This document shows positions 35,865 through 48,544 of a stretch of 64,000 nucleotides of DNA, piece by piece; within the stretch, counting starts at the first letter, position 1; each line of letters starts with the position of its first letter. Location: the NCBI GenBank assembly GCA_030407085.1, contig CM059587.1:98079001-98143000 (forward strand). Direction: 5' to 3'. The position numbers were made by a program, and so were the translations under genes. The stretch comes from Trichopria drosophilae. Its lineage: Eukaryota > Arthropoda > Insecta > Hymenoptera > Diapriidae. Below the pieces are notes generated by a model. It had not been told where the DNA came from. It did no database searches and worked only from the letters and a program-made list of their open reading frames with translations.

Positions 35865-36625
35865 TTTCGAACGGATTTTCGTACTAAAAAGATGGCGTTG
35901 GCAGAGTTTATCTATCACGTCATATTTTCAAGAAATAGCTGGTTAACCCTTTCGTTGGCATTGACGCAATAGTGCGCACATCGGTTTTTTTCTATTTAAC
36001 TTGCTCCGATTTGGAATCCAAGTCTAACTTTTGGTGTCGCTGAATCCGAATCTGAAGTCAAAATTTAAAAATTCAAAATGGCGGATGCAATATGGCGGCC
36101 GAAAATGAAAAAAATGAAAAAAGTTACTCGATAGTAACGAAATTTATTACTCAGGGGTTTTCGGGGTTGCTAATTACGAATTCAAGCTTGAAATTTCAAA
36201 ATTCAAGATGGCGGATTCACATTCGCAATCAGCAACCTCGAAAACCCCCGAGTAACAAATTTCATCACAATCAAGTAATTTTTTTCATTTTCTGCCACCA
36301 TATTGGATTCGCCATTTTAAATTTGCAAATTTTGAGATCAAATTCGTAATCGACCTCGAAAACCCTTCAGTACGGGTTGGAGTCGAAATGGCGATAAAAA
36401 AAATTCCTGCCATTCTGGGCACTTTTTGTAGAATTTTCTGTGCCAACGAAGGGGTTAAATGTGTCAAAATGTGCGTTTTTGGCATTACTTCTGTTGTGTT
36501 TGTACAATAAGATAAATTTATTTTCGAAAATCGCATCAGCATCATTTCCGAATGGATTTTTCGAGCTAAAAAGATGACGCTGTCAGAATTTCCCTATCGT
36601 GTTGCATTTTAGGAAAAAAGTTAGA
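35865..36625. repeat. Diverged direct repeat flanking the piggyBac-type element
   Basis: CTAAAAAGATGGCGTTGGCA (35884) and CTAAAAAGATGACGCTGTCA (36566) head about 80 bp of related text, one on each side of the TTAA-flanked element. Confidence 0.5.
35947..36454. mobile_element. TTAA-flanked piggyBac-type foldback element (508 bp)
   Basis: TTAA flanks both sides (35943-35946, 36455-36458). The ends CCCTTTCGTTGGCA and TGCCAACGAAGGGG are inverted repeats. Inside, a second inverted pair spans about 36040-36370: AAAATGGCGGATGCAATATGG with the CCATATTGGATTCGCCATTTT word, and ACTCAGGGGTTTTCGGGGTTG with CAACCTCGAAAACCCCCGAGT. Frames on both strands are just these arms. TTAA and CCC ends indicate piggyBac-type mobilisation; no transposase remains. 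Confidence 0.75.
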
Positions 36626-39600
36626 TTTTCTATTCCTTATTTCTTTATTCCTAAATTTCGAGTTAGTTGTGGCAAAAGAGAATTGACACATTTCACATTG
36701 TGTTTGGGGTCCAAATTATTCGAAAATTCGTTCACCAAATAGCGCAAAATGTGTTCAAAAATGTTGGGAGAATAAATTAAAATATTCTTTGTTGAATAAA
36801 TAAGTGGACAATAAAAAGGTTTAAAAATATCAAAAACCACAGCAAATTTTAAAAGATCGTTAAAATATATTTCTCGTTTTAAATATTATTCTATAACAAA
36901 AATTATTAACAATGCTGCATAACGAATTCGCGACCTGAATGAGTTTTATCTTATGATTATGAACAACGAGCGAAAAAAAACGCCGACAACACGCAACTTC
37001 TGCGAACTTTCATTACTAGGTCCTTCAATTTGTCATGGACACTTGTGAACGATGTCGGGAAAACATTTTGTTACCTGTATAATCGACTAATGACACATGC
37101 TGTGCATGACTTCTACAACCGTCTTTAACGGCCAGAAAAAGGTATTTGCAAAAATTTCTTCTGTAGAAATTCCGGAACTTGACAGGCCTGTTCAAGTTTA
37201 GTTTTAAAATTTCAAAACCAAAAACAAATTTATGTGAAAAAAAAATTGAACTTTTTAATTTTTTTTTAACTTCATCGTAAAGCTCACGTAAGTACGAAAC
37301 TTACATCCCTTAGAATATTCTTTATCGTCTATAAAACTAATTTAAAAAATGTGTATATTTTATTTCACACATTCATGTCGAAAACAAGAAACAAAAATGC
37401 CATTGAAAAAAAATATTAGCTACAAATCTGATGTGTATTCACCCTTAATTACTTTTGAAAAAATGGCTAGACTTTTTAAAATATGTTATAATATATATGA
37501 AAGATTTTGGAAATATTTTTAAAAATACTGAAAAAAAATGGCTACTCGCAATGAAATATTCACTAAATTCAAGTAAACTAATTTCTTAATTAATTTTCTT
37601 TAGTTAGTAATGAAGTTTTTAATCAGGTACATTTTTCTTTTATTTAAAAATAATTAACTGGTTAAAGTACATAATTTTAAATAAAAATAAATCTTGTGAA
37701 ACGTAAATGTGGTTTTGTGTATGTGTATAACTTTTAGTAGAGATATTTTTTAATATTAGTATGTTAATACTGTCGTGCATATTTGTCAAAAAATTAGAAA
37801 AATTTATACTCTTCATATATGAAAATATTTCAAAATAAGTTTTCTAAGTGCACTGCCTAAAAAACGCAACGAAAATTATAAACAAAATGTATAGGATTTT
37901 GCAAAAAATTCAATATTTTTCTTATTTCTAATTTTCTAAGTAATTTAGAGTGAATTTATTTGATAAATTTCGAATCGAATGATAAAAGATATTGACTAAT
38001 AATTAAAAATCCCTTCAATTCAATACTTGAGTTACTGAAAAATGGTTTTATTTTCTACATTACGTGAATACTGATTAACGATGGTTTTAAGAACATAATT
38101 TGAGAAAATAATTTAAGAAACATTTTTAATCTTACATCGAATTTCTAAATAATTTTCGAAAGACTGCGAGCAAGAAGAACTTTGCATCTGCAGGTAAATT
38201 TACAAAATTCGTAACTGACAAAATTCATTTTTATACCTGTTGTATTTACTACGTTCCGTAGATATTCAAAATGATTAATGGAACTTTTCAAGCAAATGAA
38301 ATGTCAAAATACTATCCGAAATAATCGAATAAAAGAAATGGCAGTTAGAATCGGTCTTTTAAGAATATTACTAAATGCTGATTGTTGAAATTCCAAAAGA
38401 AAGACACTTTATACTTTCCAAAAATGTGTAGTCCATAAATTATCAACTAGTAAGTTTAAATATGACCATATGGTTGTACATTACAACTCATTTTTAAACT
38501 AAATCGTTTTTTTCTTTAATTTTTAGATATTAATAATCAGAAGGCGTTTGGAAAACTCCTAGCTACTTTTTTAGTTTAAAACAGGAAATTATTTCAGTTA
38601 TTACTAATTAATTGCCTAACATTTTCTTATTTTCTTTTGATTTAAACAAAATGTATTAAAACACTGCAGTAGCAGACTAATATATATTTATTATATGAAA
38701 TTTATGCTTGGATTTAAATATGTACATTAAAAGTAAATAAATAAAAACATTAAAAAATGAATGGTTTTCATTCAAATTTTTATTCTAAAATCCCTGCTTA
38801 CTAGAATTCTATTTAATGTTCAAAATTCATGAATTGAAACGTTTAAACAACGTGTTACAGAATTGTTTTTAAAAATCCTAACTCGTGGATACTTTTGTCA
38901 CTTCCAGAAAATTATTTTTAGACTTCTGAGGTTTGTATAAGCAAAATTTAAAAATATACATAATTTTTGTATAAAATGTCGCATTTTTCCTTTAAGAGCC
39001 TAGCTTTCGCATACAGTTCGGACATTTTTATTTCGGTTAAAGTTTTCTAACCGTCGTTTATCCTTTCAACGCAGGGTTGGTTTGTAAATTCCAGAAGAGA
39101 AATTTTTATATACCTTTAAGGAACTCTTTAGAACTTGCCTGCACATTTTTGAATATTTCAGTTCATGAAAATGCCGAATAGTTTTGTGAGTAACGCACAC
39201 AATTTAGCATTGAAACAAATTTATTTATTAGCATTATTTAGCAATTATTATTAAAAAAATAGGAAATATTGTACGATTTCCAAAATTTGCTTGTTTACAT
39301 TCCGTAAAAAGTAATAAATTTCCATTTTCTTTAGTTAATAGTTTTTATTTTTCAATGATTTTTAATTGTTAAATTAAGGTACTTCTATAAATAATAAAAC
39401 ATAGATCTTTTATCATATTTTATACATTCATTCATTTTTATAACATTCATATTTCTGGGTTTTATAAACTAAAATCCAGAATCTACCGATAAAATATAAA
39501 ATATTTATCAATTGATATTTACTGTAGTTTTATAAAATACACACTTATTTCTATTAATTGTTTACATGCAATTATATTTTTAGATCTTGGAAACCCTCTC

Positions 39601-39784
39601 TACTTTTTTCGAGTTAAATTTTGCATTTTTTACGTTAGAAAATTCAAGAGTAATATATCGCTTGTAAATAATAAACTTTCTATTGATATTAAAGAAATTT
39701 AGTAATTAAATAAATATATAAAATAAGGAAATTCATTCAAAATTGTTTGTCTAGAAAATTCAACCATAATTTAGTGAAGCGACC
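36626..39784. other. AT-rich DNA, no feature recognised
   Basis: Nothing beyond AT-driven short frames on either strand. Confidence 0.45.
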
Positions 39785-39785
39785 A

Positions 39786-40470
39786 GCGTAATAATGAAAA
39801 AGATTTTGGAAAATCTCAAAAAGATCTTACTTAAAAATGTCCGTACTTAAAATGTATTTGAGCACATATTAAGACACTTTCAAACTACTGCTTGTTAAAA
39901 TCTTAAAGAGATCTTTAAGAAAAGTTTGTACTATTTTTTGATATCTTTTTAAGAGCTGTTTAAAATGTGTTTTTTACAACATGATTTTAAGAAAACGTGA
40001 TTTTAAGAAAACGTGATTTTAATCATCTTCTCGAGATATTTTTAAGATCTTTTTGAGGACTTTTTGAGACCTTTTTGAGTTTTTTCGAGATCTTTTTCAG
40101 ATATTTTCGAGTTCTTTTTCAGATCTTTTTGAGGTCTTTTTGTGGTCACTTTAAGATCTTATAATATTTTTAATCGTTTTTGGATATGCAGAAAAATATT
40201 TCAAGAATAATATTGAAATTCTCTTATTTGTGAAAACAAAAAAAATCATATTTTCTTAAAATCATTTTGTAAAAAAAAATAACAAAAAGCTCTTAAAAAG
40301 ATCTCAAAAAATAGTACAAATTTTTCTGAAAGATCTCGTAAAGATGTTAAAAAGATTTTGATAAACTGGAAGTTTGAAAGTCTTAAAGTGTACTCAAGTA
40401 CATCTTAAAAACGGACATTTTTAAGAAAGATATTTTTGAGATCTTTTAAAATCTTTTTCATTTTTACGCG
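39786..40470. mobile_element. Foldback element with an 11-bp minisatellite core
   Basis: Arms of about 200-230 bp: left AGCGTAATAATGAAAAAGAT and right the complement of ATCTTTTTCATTTTTACGCG. Further pairs are TTAAAAATGTCCGT with ACGGACATTTTTAA, and GTACTATTTTTTGATATCTTTT with the AAAAGATCTCAAAAAATAGTAC word near 40296. Between the arms, 40030-40145 is a run of (G)ATCTTTTTGAG-like 11-mers. It is non-coding, with no sure target duplication. Confidence 0.75.
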
Positions 40471-41984
40471 GGGAAAGAGGCTCATTTAGATTAATTCTAA
40501 TCAAATTATTGTAATTTACCTACATATTTACGAAAATGTATTGTTCATTGCATTTAAAATAGTAAAATTAACCACATGAACCGGTTTTAATAAAATATTT
40601 CCACTCAACTATCCAAATATCGTTGAATTTTTCAGACAAACCATTTTCAATTAATTACCTAATTTTATATTATATTAGACCATTTAACTACTTTAGGACA
40701 GTCGCAAAATAATGGTGAATGCTATAGAGGATTTATTCAACTATGATAAATACAGAGAATATGATTTTTATGGATGTATTATATACTAAACATAAAAAAT
40801 CTGTCATGGTTACCAATAATTTTCGTTACATCTACCATGTCCTACGTATTTTGATACGATGAAATTGAATATCACATAAAAAATTGTCACAAATATGATT
40901 TACATGGTGAGAAACCTGAAAAAATCATCAAAATTATGATTTTTTACCTCTCTCATTTATTTCATAAAATACTGAAATATTCGAAAAATTCAATGAATAT
41001 AAATGTATCGTGAGCAGATCTACAACTTTTATTGGACACATTTTTCAACATTTCCAAATTTTTTTGAAAGTCAATAAGAAAGACTGCAAAAAATCATAAT
41101 TTTTATCGATTTTTCATGATTTTCAATATGCAAATGATATTTGCGCTAATTTTCACTATGATATTCGTTTCTAGCGCATCGAATGGCGTAAAAAATAGGT
41201 GTGCTATAAATTTGAAAAACGAAGTTTTCATAAGTTTATTCTTGTTTCAATGTATTGATTTATCAACACAGAAATAAATATAGAATGAAAAGGACTGTAA
41301 CGATTTTTTAAATTTTTGCATAGAGATTATCTTAAGTATCCTGGAATCAAATTGAAAAAGAAAATTTACTGTGTTTTTCATTTGGTGCTAAAGTCGGCAG
41401 TAATATGCAATTATAATAATGTCTAAAATCATCCATAGTTGATGATATCCTTCGACTCAGAGTAATGATAACTATTGTAGTTGCTGTCAATGATAATAAT
41501 TGTTCAGTAGACGGAAGCCCTAAAGTTTTGGTGTTTTTTGGTTATATAATTAGCAAGTTATATTCTGAAAAAAAGTGTTTGAAATAACAACAGTTAATCA
41601 CGAAGTAAACAGAAAATTGTATATGCCCCAATTAAAGTTAACGTTGCTGACATTTATTTAATCATAAAAACGATATAATCAACCGAATGTATTATAATTA
41701 CAATAATTATAATGACCAAAATCTCAAATTTTGCACACATCTCAAGCGAAATATCATTTTGATATTGATGAATGACAATTTTACAATATGATTTCGAATG
41801 TATAATAATTATATAAGAATGTATATGAGAATTTTTTATGTAAAAAAAATTTGTAAATTGCATTGATTAAGCAGCACGATTAAATACTAACCGATTTAAT
41901 AACAAAAAATACAATTAAACTACATAATTTCCCTGATATCTGATGTTTAAAAACACAACCTATGAATAATCAGATCCACTTCCG
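40471..41984. other. AT-rich DNA, no feature recognised
   Basis: A small minus-strand frame at 41654-41863 is AT-driven. Nothing else is supported. Confidence 0.4.
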
Positions 41985-42430
41985 GTGAGTACCGGAGTAG
42001 CATTTCAGCGAAAAAGTTGTTTATTAAGGAATTGAAGAGTTTTCTGAAAAGTTTCATCTTCATTGTTTTAATAGTATAAAAGTAATGAATATTTAAATTT
42101 TCTAATATTTTTTAATAACTATCGTAATACTGGATAATTACTATATTAGTTGAAAGATATAATAATTTATTATCTTCATTGTCATGCTCCCAAAGTACAC
42201 AAAATTGACATTTCCGATTTTTGTTTCGACGTATGTAACGCTTAAGAAGCCACCACGCCGAGTGCTCGAATCCATGACGGGACTACAGGCCCTACCAAAT
42301 ATAAACATTAATTACATTTAAACCGTTAAAATAATAAAGATAAAATTTTCCAGAAAACTTTTTTATACATTAATGAACAACTTTCTCACTGAAAGAATTC
42401 AGATACTCGAAATTCGCTCGATAAACGAAG
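41985..42430. repeat. Foldback with G+C-richer centre
   Basis: GAAAAAGTTGTTTATTAAG (42009) followed by GAGTTTTCTGAAAAGTTT pairs in reverse with CAGAAAACTTTTTTATACATT and ATGAACAACTTTCTCACTG (42350-42400). Weaker pairing continues inward (CATTGTTTTAATAGTA with TTAAAATAATAAAGAT). At 42243-42298 the centre carries GCCACCACGCCGAGTGCTCG, unlike the flanks. A degenerate MITE of about 450 bp is the simplest reading. Confidence 0.5.
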
Positions 42431-42990
42431 CATCTGAATGTATAAAAACGTATATTTTTCAGTTGCACAAATAATGATTCATAACTTTTTTGTTTATTGA
42501 AATATACCATTTTTCCTTTATTTTCTACACGGGGAAAACTCTAATCAACAATTTCGTTTTTTAATCGTTTCAAAATTCGCAAAATTAACTATTTTAGAGG
42601 GAGTTGCAGCGGAAAATGTTGCATTTTCTAAGTTGTGATAAAATCGCGTTTTTGTTGATTATGTCTAAAACTAAAAACCGTATAATTTTTTGCAAAAGGA
42701 AAAAAAGTTGCGTTTCACGATTCTGCGTAAATCTATCCTTTTAGATTTTATATCCGAGCACTTTTGACAAAATGCAATCCTTTATTCTATCCGCCCCTGA
42801 GAGTCTAATGTAATAAACAGTAGTAGGCTTGGTTTTACTGTTAGCAAAAATCATTGCGTATCAAGTGCTGAACGCGCCAATTGTGTTCCACCATACGGAG
42901 GAAGTTCGAAGCTTGTAAAGAACACTTCACCGTTAGCAGTTACTGACGTTACCGACTGCCAATTCAGGGCGGGTAGTAATTGGTACATAC

Positions 42991-43054
42991 CTGATTACAT
43001 GGGTAACGAGAACTATTCATTTCCACAAGTTTCATTTCAAGGTAATAAGGAGTT
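42991..43054 (-). CDS. Candidate 64-bp internal coding exon on the minus strand, unidentified
   Basis: On the minus strand an acceptor (GACCATTTCAG|) precedes 64 bases open in one frame only, TPYYLEMKLVEMNSSRYPCNQ after a one-base phase. A strong donor AATCAG|GTATGT follows at 42991/42990. It contains one potential N-glycosylation motif (NSS) and a cysteine. I do not recognise the peptide. The region 42780-43060 is a little richer in G+C than its flanks. Splice-like pairs enclosing a short open frame arise often by chance, so confidence is low. Confidence 0.22.
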
Positions 43055-43079
43055 CTGAAATGGTCAGTAGGTAATGTAG

Positions 43080-44615
43080 TAATACAATGGTAAAAATGTT
43101 AATTAAAAATGATTTAATTAATTTATCAAACTGCGAGCTTATGCACTAAGAAAAATATTTAGTAAATTTAACGAAACGATAATTATTAAAGCTGAATACA
43201 GTTCAGATAAGTAACCGAAAGTTGGATTAACTAAATTTTAGTCAAATTAATGAAACATAAGTTTAAACAATTTTAAAAACTAAAAAAATGAAAGAAGAAA
43301 GGGGAAAATCCTTTTCGACTGTTTATGAGGGTGTTTTTTTTTAATAGCATAGTTAACATTATCTAAAAACTAAATTTGTTTAAATGTTGTCGAATATATT
43401 TAAAAAAACGGGATATTGTTCCAGCAATTGTTTCTCCATTCCAAATGTTCTGTACATTCTATGTTGATATTTTGATATAGCGTGATTAAAAATAAACTAC
43501 ATATACAAACTATTAATTGATCAAAATATAATATTATAGCTATTGACAAATATTCATTAATATTTAAAAAATGATGAAATATGATGTATGTAAGGTTCTT
43601 CAAAAACTTTTTATATGGACAAAATTGACATCAAACATTAATAGCACTTTTTAAACAAATAATAGGACAATAATTTCGAGTAACCTGGAACAATCTTTTA
43701 GCATATTTTGCTACATTTTAACTATTCTGTAAATTGCAATCCTCAACTGTATTCATTCATTAGTACAGGTACTATCTTAAAGCCGTCTGACTTCGAATAC
43801 AGTCGATTAAATTAATTATGAAAATTAGTATTACTAATGTCAAAAAAATGGTAAGATTTAACTGTATAAACTTGATCAATTTACCTAAAGAATGAGTTTT
43901 TTGCACTACTTTCTGGTCTGCTAACGAATGATAGTTTAATTTATTAGACAGATTTTTTTATCAATGTTCCTGGATTTATTAAACGTCTCGATACATACAA
44001 AAGGACTAATTACATAGGAAATCTTGAAATACTGCTTTTGATTGCATTTCATAAGTGCTATTTTTTTATTTCGGACTTTTTTTCAACATTTCTAGTTGTT
44101 GTTTCTTTTCTGATTTTTAAATTATATGATTTCGAGTAATTTAAAGGATTCGACAATAATTGACATCGGTACAAAGAAAAACCCAAACAGCAAAATTACA
44201 GTTAATCAAACTATTTTGCAACAGTAAAATACAGTATTACAACAAATAGTTAAATTAAATATTTTTGTAGTAAAGAAGACGATAATATTTCCCGTTTCCC
44301 GATCATTAAGTATGCAGTAGAATAAATAACTTCAAATCTACCCCTGCTTTACATTAAAATAGCAACTTTAAACGTTTGTCAATTAGTGTAATAAAATTGA
44401 CTAAACAAAAATAACCTCTTGTATACTGCATTTTTGAATATCCATTATTGTAGACTCTACAACTTTTTACATTGATAATTCTACTATTATTATACGCTAT
44501 AACTATTTCTAACTTCATTTTATTAGATTAATCCTTTTTTCCTCGGAAAATGTAATGTTATCAAAAAGTTTTGCGTAATTTGTAACGATTAGATTTTAAT
44601 AATAAAATTATTATA
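43080..44615. other. AT-rich DNA, no feature recognised
   Basis: Short AT-driven frames only, including one at 43400-43603 on the minus strand. Confidence 0.4.
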
Positions 44616-44995
44616 ATTCCCGTAAAATTCACTGCTTTGAAGTAAAATTTGATCCAAAAGAGTGATCACTTCTTCGGAGTGTATTTCACCGCAAAAGAAA
44701 ATCTTTGCTCCTTTAAAAGAGACATCACTCTACCAATTTTACATTGTACTCCTTCAATTTCTTTGAGTTAATAAAACTTAATCCATATAGAGTGAAAATG
44801 TAATCCCTGTCGAATGAGTGAATTTCTTTTTTACTCTCAAAATTTCTTGGAGTGTACAGTAACTCTTTATTTTTCAAAAATTCACTGTTTGTGAAGTGAA
44901 AACTTAATATTTTCTAATAATCAAAGAATTTTCACTTCTAGAGTGAAATGTAAAAAATAAAAAGTAACTTTTCACTCAAAAAATTTAGGGAGTGG
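44616..44995. mobile_element. GAGTGA-family MITE, long degenerate copy
   Basis: It is full of GAGTGATCACTTC, GAGTGAAAATGTAATCC, TTCTTGGAGTGTACAG and TTTTCACTCAAAAAATTTAGGGAG words; the last is the family's right terminus. The ends are imprecise. A purine-rich tract (GGAAGGAGGAGGAGGGG) follows at 45017. Confidence 0.55.
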
Positions 44996-45524
44996 AAATT
45001 CATTTTTTCGAAAGAGGAAGGAAGGAGGAGGAGGGGAGAGGGGATTATATTTTCCCTCTATAAAGATTTCTCATGAATAAATGTAAGGGGGCGAGAACCG
45101 TCAAAACGGAAAAAGTTAAATATTTTTATCATGGTGGTAGAAATTCTTGTACTTCAATTACGGATTCAATTACAAATTCTTTTCACGTTACTAAGTGTTT
45201 TTTTCGCACATTTCATGCCCACATTGGAACTCCCTGCGGGGGTCCAGACCCCCTTCTACGCCTAAAAACTCGTCAATATTTTTGTAGGATATTATTTTCG
45301 GATACTTTCATTAAAGATATATTTTCCATTATGTTTTGAAATATTTTCAGTCCAGATAAAATAATTCGATAGGATAAGAATAAAACAGGCTGTAAAAAAA
45401 CATTCGAAATTTATTTAATCTTTAGTAAAATCAAAATTAGGCTTACTAAAATTGAGCATACAAGAAAAATTGTTCAGGGTATTTTTGGGGGATTTCTAAT
45501 TTTTATTATGAACTACATTTTCAG

Positions 45525-45784
45525 TCATTTTATATGTAGTTTTCAAAATTCAAACTTTTGAGGACTTGGAAGGAAGTACGCACAAATCTTACTGTTACGG
45601 ACATTTTCTGAATTTCATCTGGACTGCAGATATTAGTGGAACGTGGGCGTATGACGAGGGTAACCGTGCATTATTCTATGACCATGAGTTAGGAAACGGG
45701 TTTATGTTTTCGTTAGTGCAGGATAATGGTGGCTACGGTATTGGCAGATGCTCACAAATTATAGAAATCTCTCTAAATATTTAG
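45525..45784 (+). CDS. Candidate 3' terminal coding exon, unidentified protein
   Basis: After an acceptor-like TACATTTTCAG| at 45524, one frame is open for about 86 codons to TAG at 45782-45784. It begins ILYVVFKIQTFEDLEGS, then HKSYCYGHFLNFIWTADIS, GTWAYDEGNRALFYDHELG, NGFMFSLVQDNGGYGIGRC and SQIIEISLNI. The composition is protein-like (aromatic- and Gly-rich, varied residues, codons not AT-driven), unlike other frames nearby. A second possible acceptor is ATGTAG| at 45539. There is no methionine start early, so it would be a last exon or a gene fragment. I recognise no family. An AATAAAG run lies downstream at 45894 and could serve for polyadenylation. It could also be a relic of a transposon or foreign insertion. 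Confidence 0.42.
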
Positions 45785-46477
45785 TGAAATATATCATTAC
45801 TAGTATACATAAAAAATGATTTATTATAAATAGCAAATTTAATTTTAAAAAATAATGTTTTGCATATTAATAATTTCATAATTCATGTTTGAAATAAAGA
45901 AATGTCCCCGAAACTGGAACTTCAAAATGTACATGTCAACATTTTGATAATGCAAGTGAAAGTATCCAAAATAGCATCAAAAACACGAAAAAATCAGTGA
46001 AAGGGTCAGGATTTTTATTTGAATATAGACTTTCGGAAAAAATGTTGCCGATCAAATCTTGGAATTACTAAAATTTAGTTTCTTCTTAATATTTTAGGTT
46101 ACGAATTGACGATGGCTTAGAAGTCCTATTTTAACCTTTTTATCAATAACAAAATAATTGACGTAGTAAAAAAATGTTCAAAACTGTGAAGTAAACAATC
46201 ACACATTTATAAACTAGATACTACACACGATTTGAAAATTATACTTTTCTGTATGGATTAATGGCTATTGAAAAAACGTCATGTGCAGTAAGAGAGCATT
46301 TTCATTCCATTTTTTTTATTATCGTTTTTTATGTAAATTTTTTAGAACTTTATTAAAATCGTATCGCAGAAATAATGAACACTACAACCAATTGAGAATA
46401 CTTGAAAGAAAATCTGACCTAGTAAAATGTCTTCCATTGTTTCGAAGACAATCTCTCCACTGTTTTTTTAATCAAAT
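45785..46477. other. AT-rich DNA, no feature recognised
   Basis: Apart from the AATAAA noted with the preceding exon, nothing is supported. Confidence 0.4.
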
Positions 46478-47085
46478 ATGAAGAAGACAGGTCCGAATGA
46501 TCGAAATATCGCAAAAAATGGCCCCAACGTTTCGATTTCCGGTAGGAACGGGTGTCGAAAGCCGCTTAAAAAGTGGCTGGTCCGTCAAAGGCAGGGATGG
46601 TCTACGGAGTGGACTCCAAGCCTCGTTCTCGTGCCTGGATCAGTAGCTGCTGCGGCTTCCTTCATGCCGCACGTTCACCTCGGTTCGCCCTTAGTCGCGC
46701 GTATCTTCAATTCGATTATCTTCAGTTAATCTCAAAAAACCTCTTCCGTGCCTTCCAAGTGTCCAAACAAGAATTTTTCAAAATTTCTCAAAAACTTATC
46801 GTCAACAAAAGTTAGCTGCCCTTAGCTGCAACCGATAGTACCGACCTACGTTGAAACTTTCGGTGAAACCGGTTTCGACTGTTCGAGTCTCGGTGTACGT
46901 CACTTCGGATGATCAGCGGAGGGTTTTAACGGGATTGCATAGTGAAGCGAGAAAAAAACAAAAGGCGCCAAGATATTGGCCGAGTTACGTGAAGTGTACA
47001 TATAGGTTCGTTTCGGTTGGGTCAGCTGAAACCTGTGGTTTTTTTTCGGGTTGTGCGGCGATCAGACACGGGCTGGATGAAATAG
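46478..47085 (+). promoter_or_regulatory. G+C-richer block, possible promoter and non-coding first exon
   Basis: Between AT-rich flanks this block is CpG-rich and carries overlapping plus-strand frames at 46478, 46573 and 46851 that disagree in phase and match no family, so I do not call a protein. A good donor, GAAATAG|GTAAAC, lies at 47085/47086. It could be the first exon and promoter of a rightward gene, and the chondroitin synthase (acceptor at 61803, same strand) is the nearest candidate, but this is inference. Confidence 0.33.
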
Positions 47086-48538
47086 GTAAACGTGTTACTG
47101 GCAGCCCCATGAATTATTAATCTCCAGCCTCGTTGCTGTATCTTTGGCGAATTTATCGTGTGCGTTTTGTCTTTTTGTCCATTGTGGACCTTTTTGGGAA
47201 ACAACCGCGTTACCGAGAAATATGCATTTTTTTAAAGTGATTCTTGCGACAATGCACAAGAATTTATTGGGAATCGTAAAATCAAAGTGTATATAGAAAT
47301 GTTTCTTGAATTCTTTCGGGAATACAAACTTCTTCGTGGTTTTCTTAGGGAATATGGAGGGAAATTCAAGTCTACTCGACCTGGAGTACATTTTTAATCC
47401 TTGGAATAAGTATTGAGATTACCAACTGATAATGTACAAGGACTTCATTTTTTAACTATTAATGAGTGTCAGCGATTGTGTTAGTGTGTTGAAAAACGGA
47501 ACTGAAAAATTAATTTAAATGGTTTTAACCTGATCTTTCTGACATTATACAAGCAGTCCAATATATCATACTAGTTATGATGAAGGTGATTTTATGAAAT
47601 AAGCAGGGCAGTTTTATTCAACTAAAAATTTCGGTTTTCGACAGTATATTACAGTTTAAAGGTACTAAAAACTAAACATTCTTATCGAAAGTTGTTATAC
47701 ACTGACAAATAGAATGAATCATAAAAAAGCTATAAGATTACGAAAGTACTTTAAAATAACAATAAATTATTGGAATACCATAAAAAATGTATAATATTGG
47801 ACTATTTTTTAAATCTTCTAGAAGTTTTGTGGAAGTTTAAAAATGTTTACTGCACACTTAAAAAACCAGTATTTCATGTTTTATTGATTTCTGTTTTGAA
47901 ACATTATATCTGAAAATGACATAATTCGCTAAGACTAAAAAAGATCCGAAGTGTTAAAATTTATTTTTTATAAATATAAAATTGCTTTACTCACATTAAA
48001 AATTATGTCAATAAAAATTACGTACTAAAAAGGAATATTTTGTATTGTCAACTTGTAAAGTTTACACGATAACTGATTTTTTAAAAAATAATTTTTCATA
48101 AGAATCCTATAAATAACTGTTTTATAAATACATTTATTTCTTGCCACTTAATATTATTCAATAATCACTGTAGATAAAAAAATGTTTTAAACAATAAAGA
48201 CAAATATGAGATGTTTTCCTTTAAATTAATTGCCTTAAGAATTGATGTTATATTTATTTTAAACTAAACAACTTTTCCTTATAATAAAAAGAAAATTAAA
48301 AATCCCTTAAATATGTCAACTAAAAATTGAATTCTGACGATTGAAAACTGACATCGTTTTTTCTTGAATGTCAGGCTTTGTTTTTTTATTAATAATATAA
48401 TTGTAATATTATACAAAAGGTTTGATCCAGTAAACAATGACGTATTTAAAAAGTACGACCAATTTTTTAATCTTATTTTGTATTTAATAATTATATTTTG
48501 ACGCAATTTTCGAAGAATATTTACTTTCAGCAATCGCC
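47086..48538. other. AT-rich DNA, no feature recognised
   Basis: Minus-strand frames at 47022-47391 and 48279-48533 are unrecognised. The first overlaps the edge of the G+C-richer block and has no splice support; the second is AT-driven. Confidence 0.4.
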
Positions 48539-48544
48539 ATCGCA

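Noticed and set aside
42243..42298. Possible tRNA-derived SINE core (GAGTGCTCGAATCC)
   Set aside because: A B-box-like word is present but no A box or tail; it lies in the centre of a foldback, which explains it better.
46478..47120. Three plus-strand frames of 80-89 codons
   Set aside because: They overlap in different phases, share no family signature and lie in a G+C-richer block, where stop-free runs are expected.
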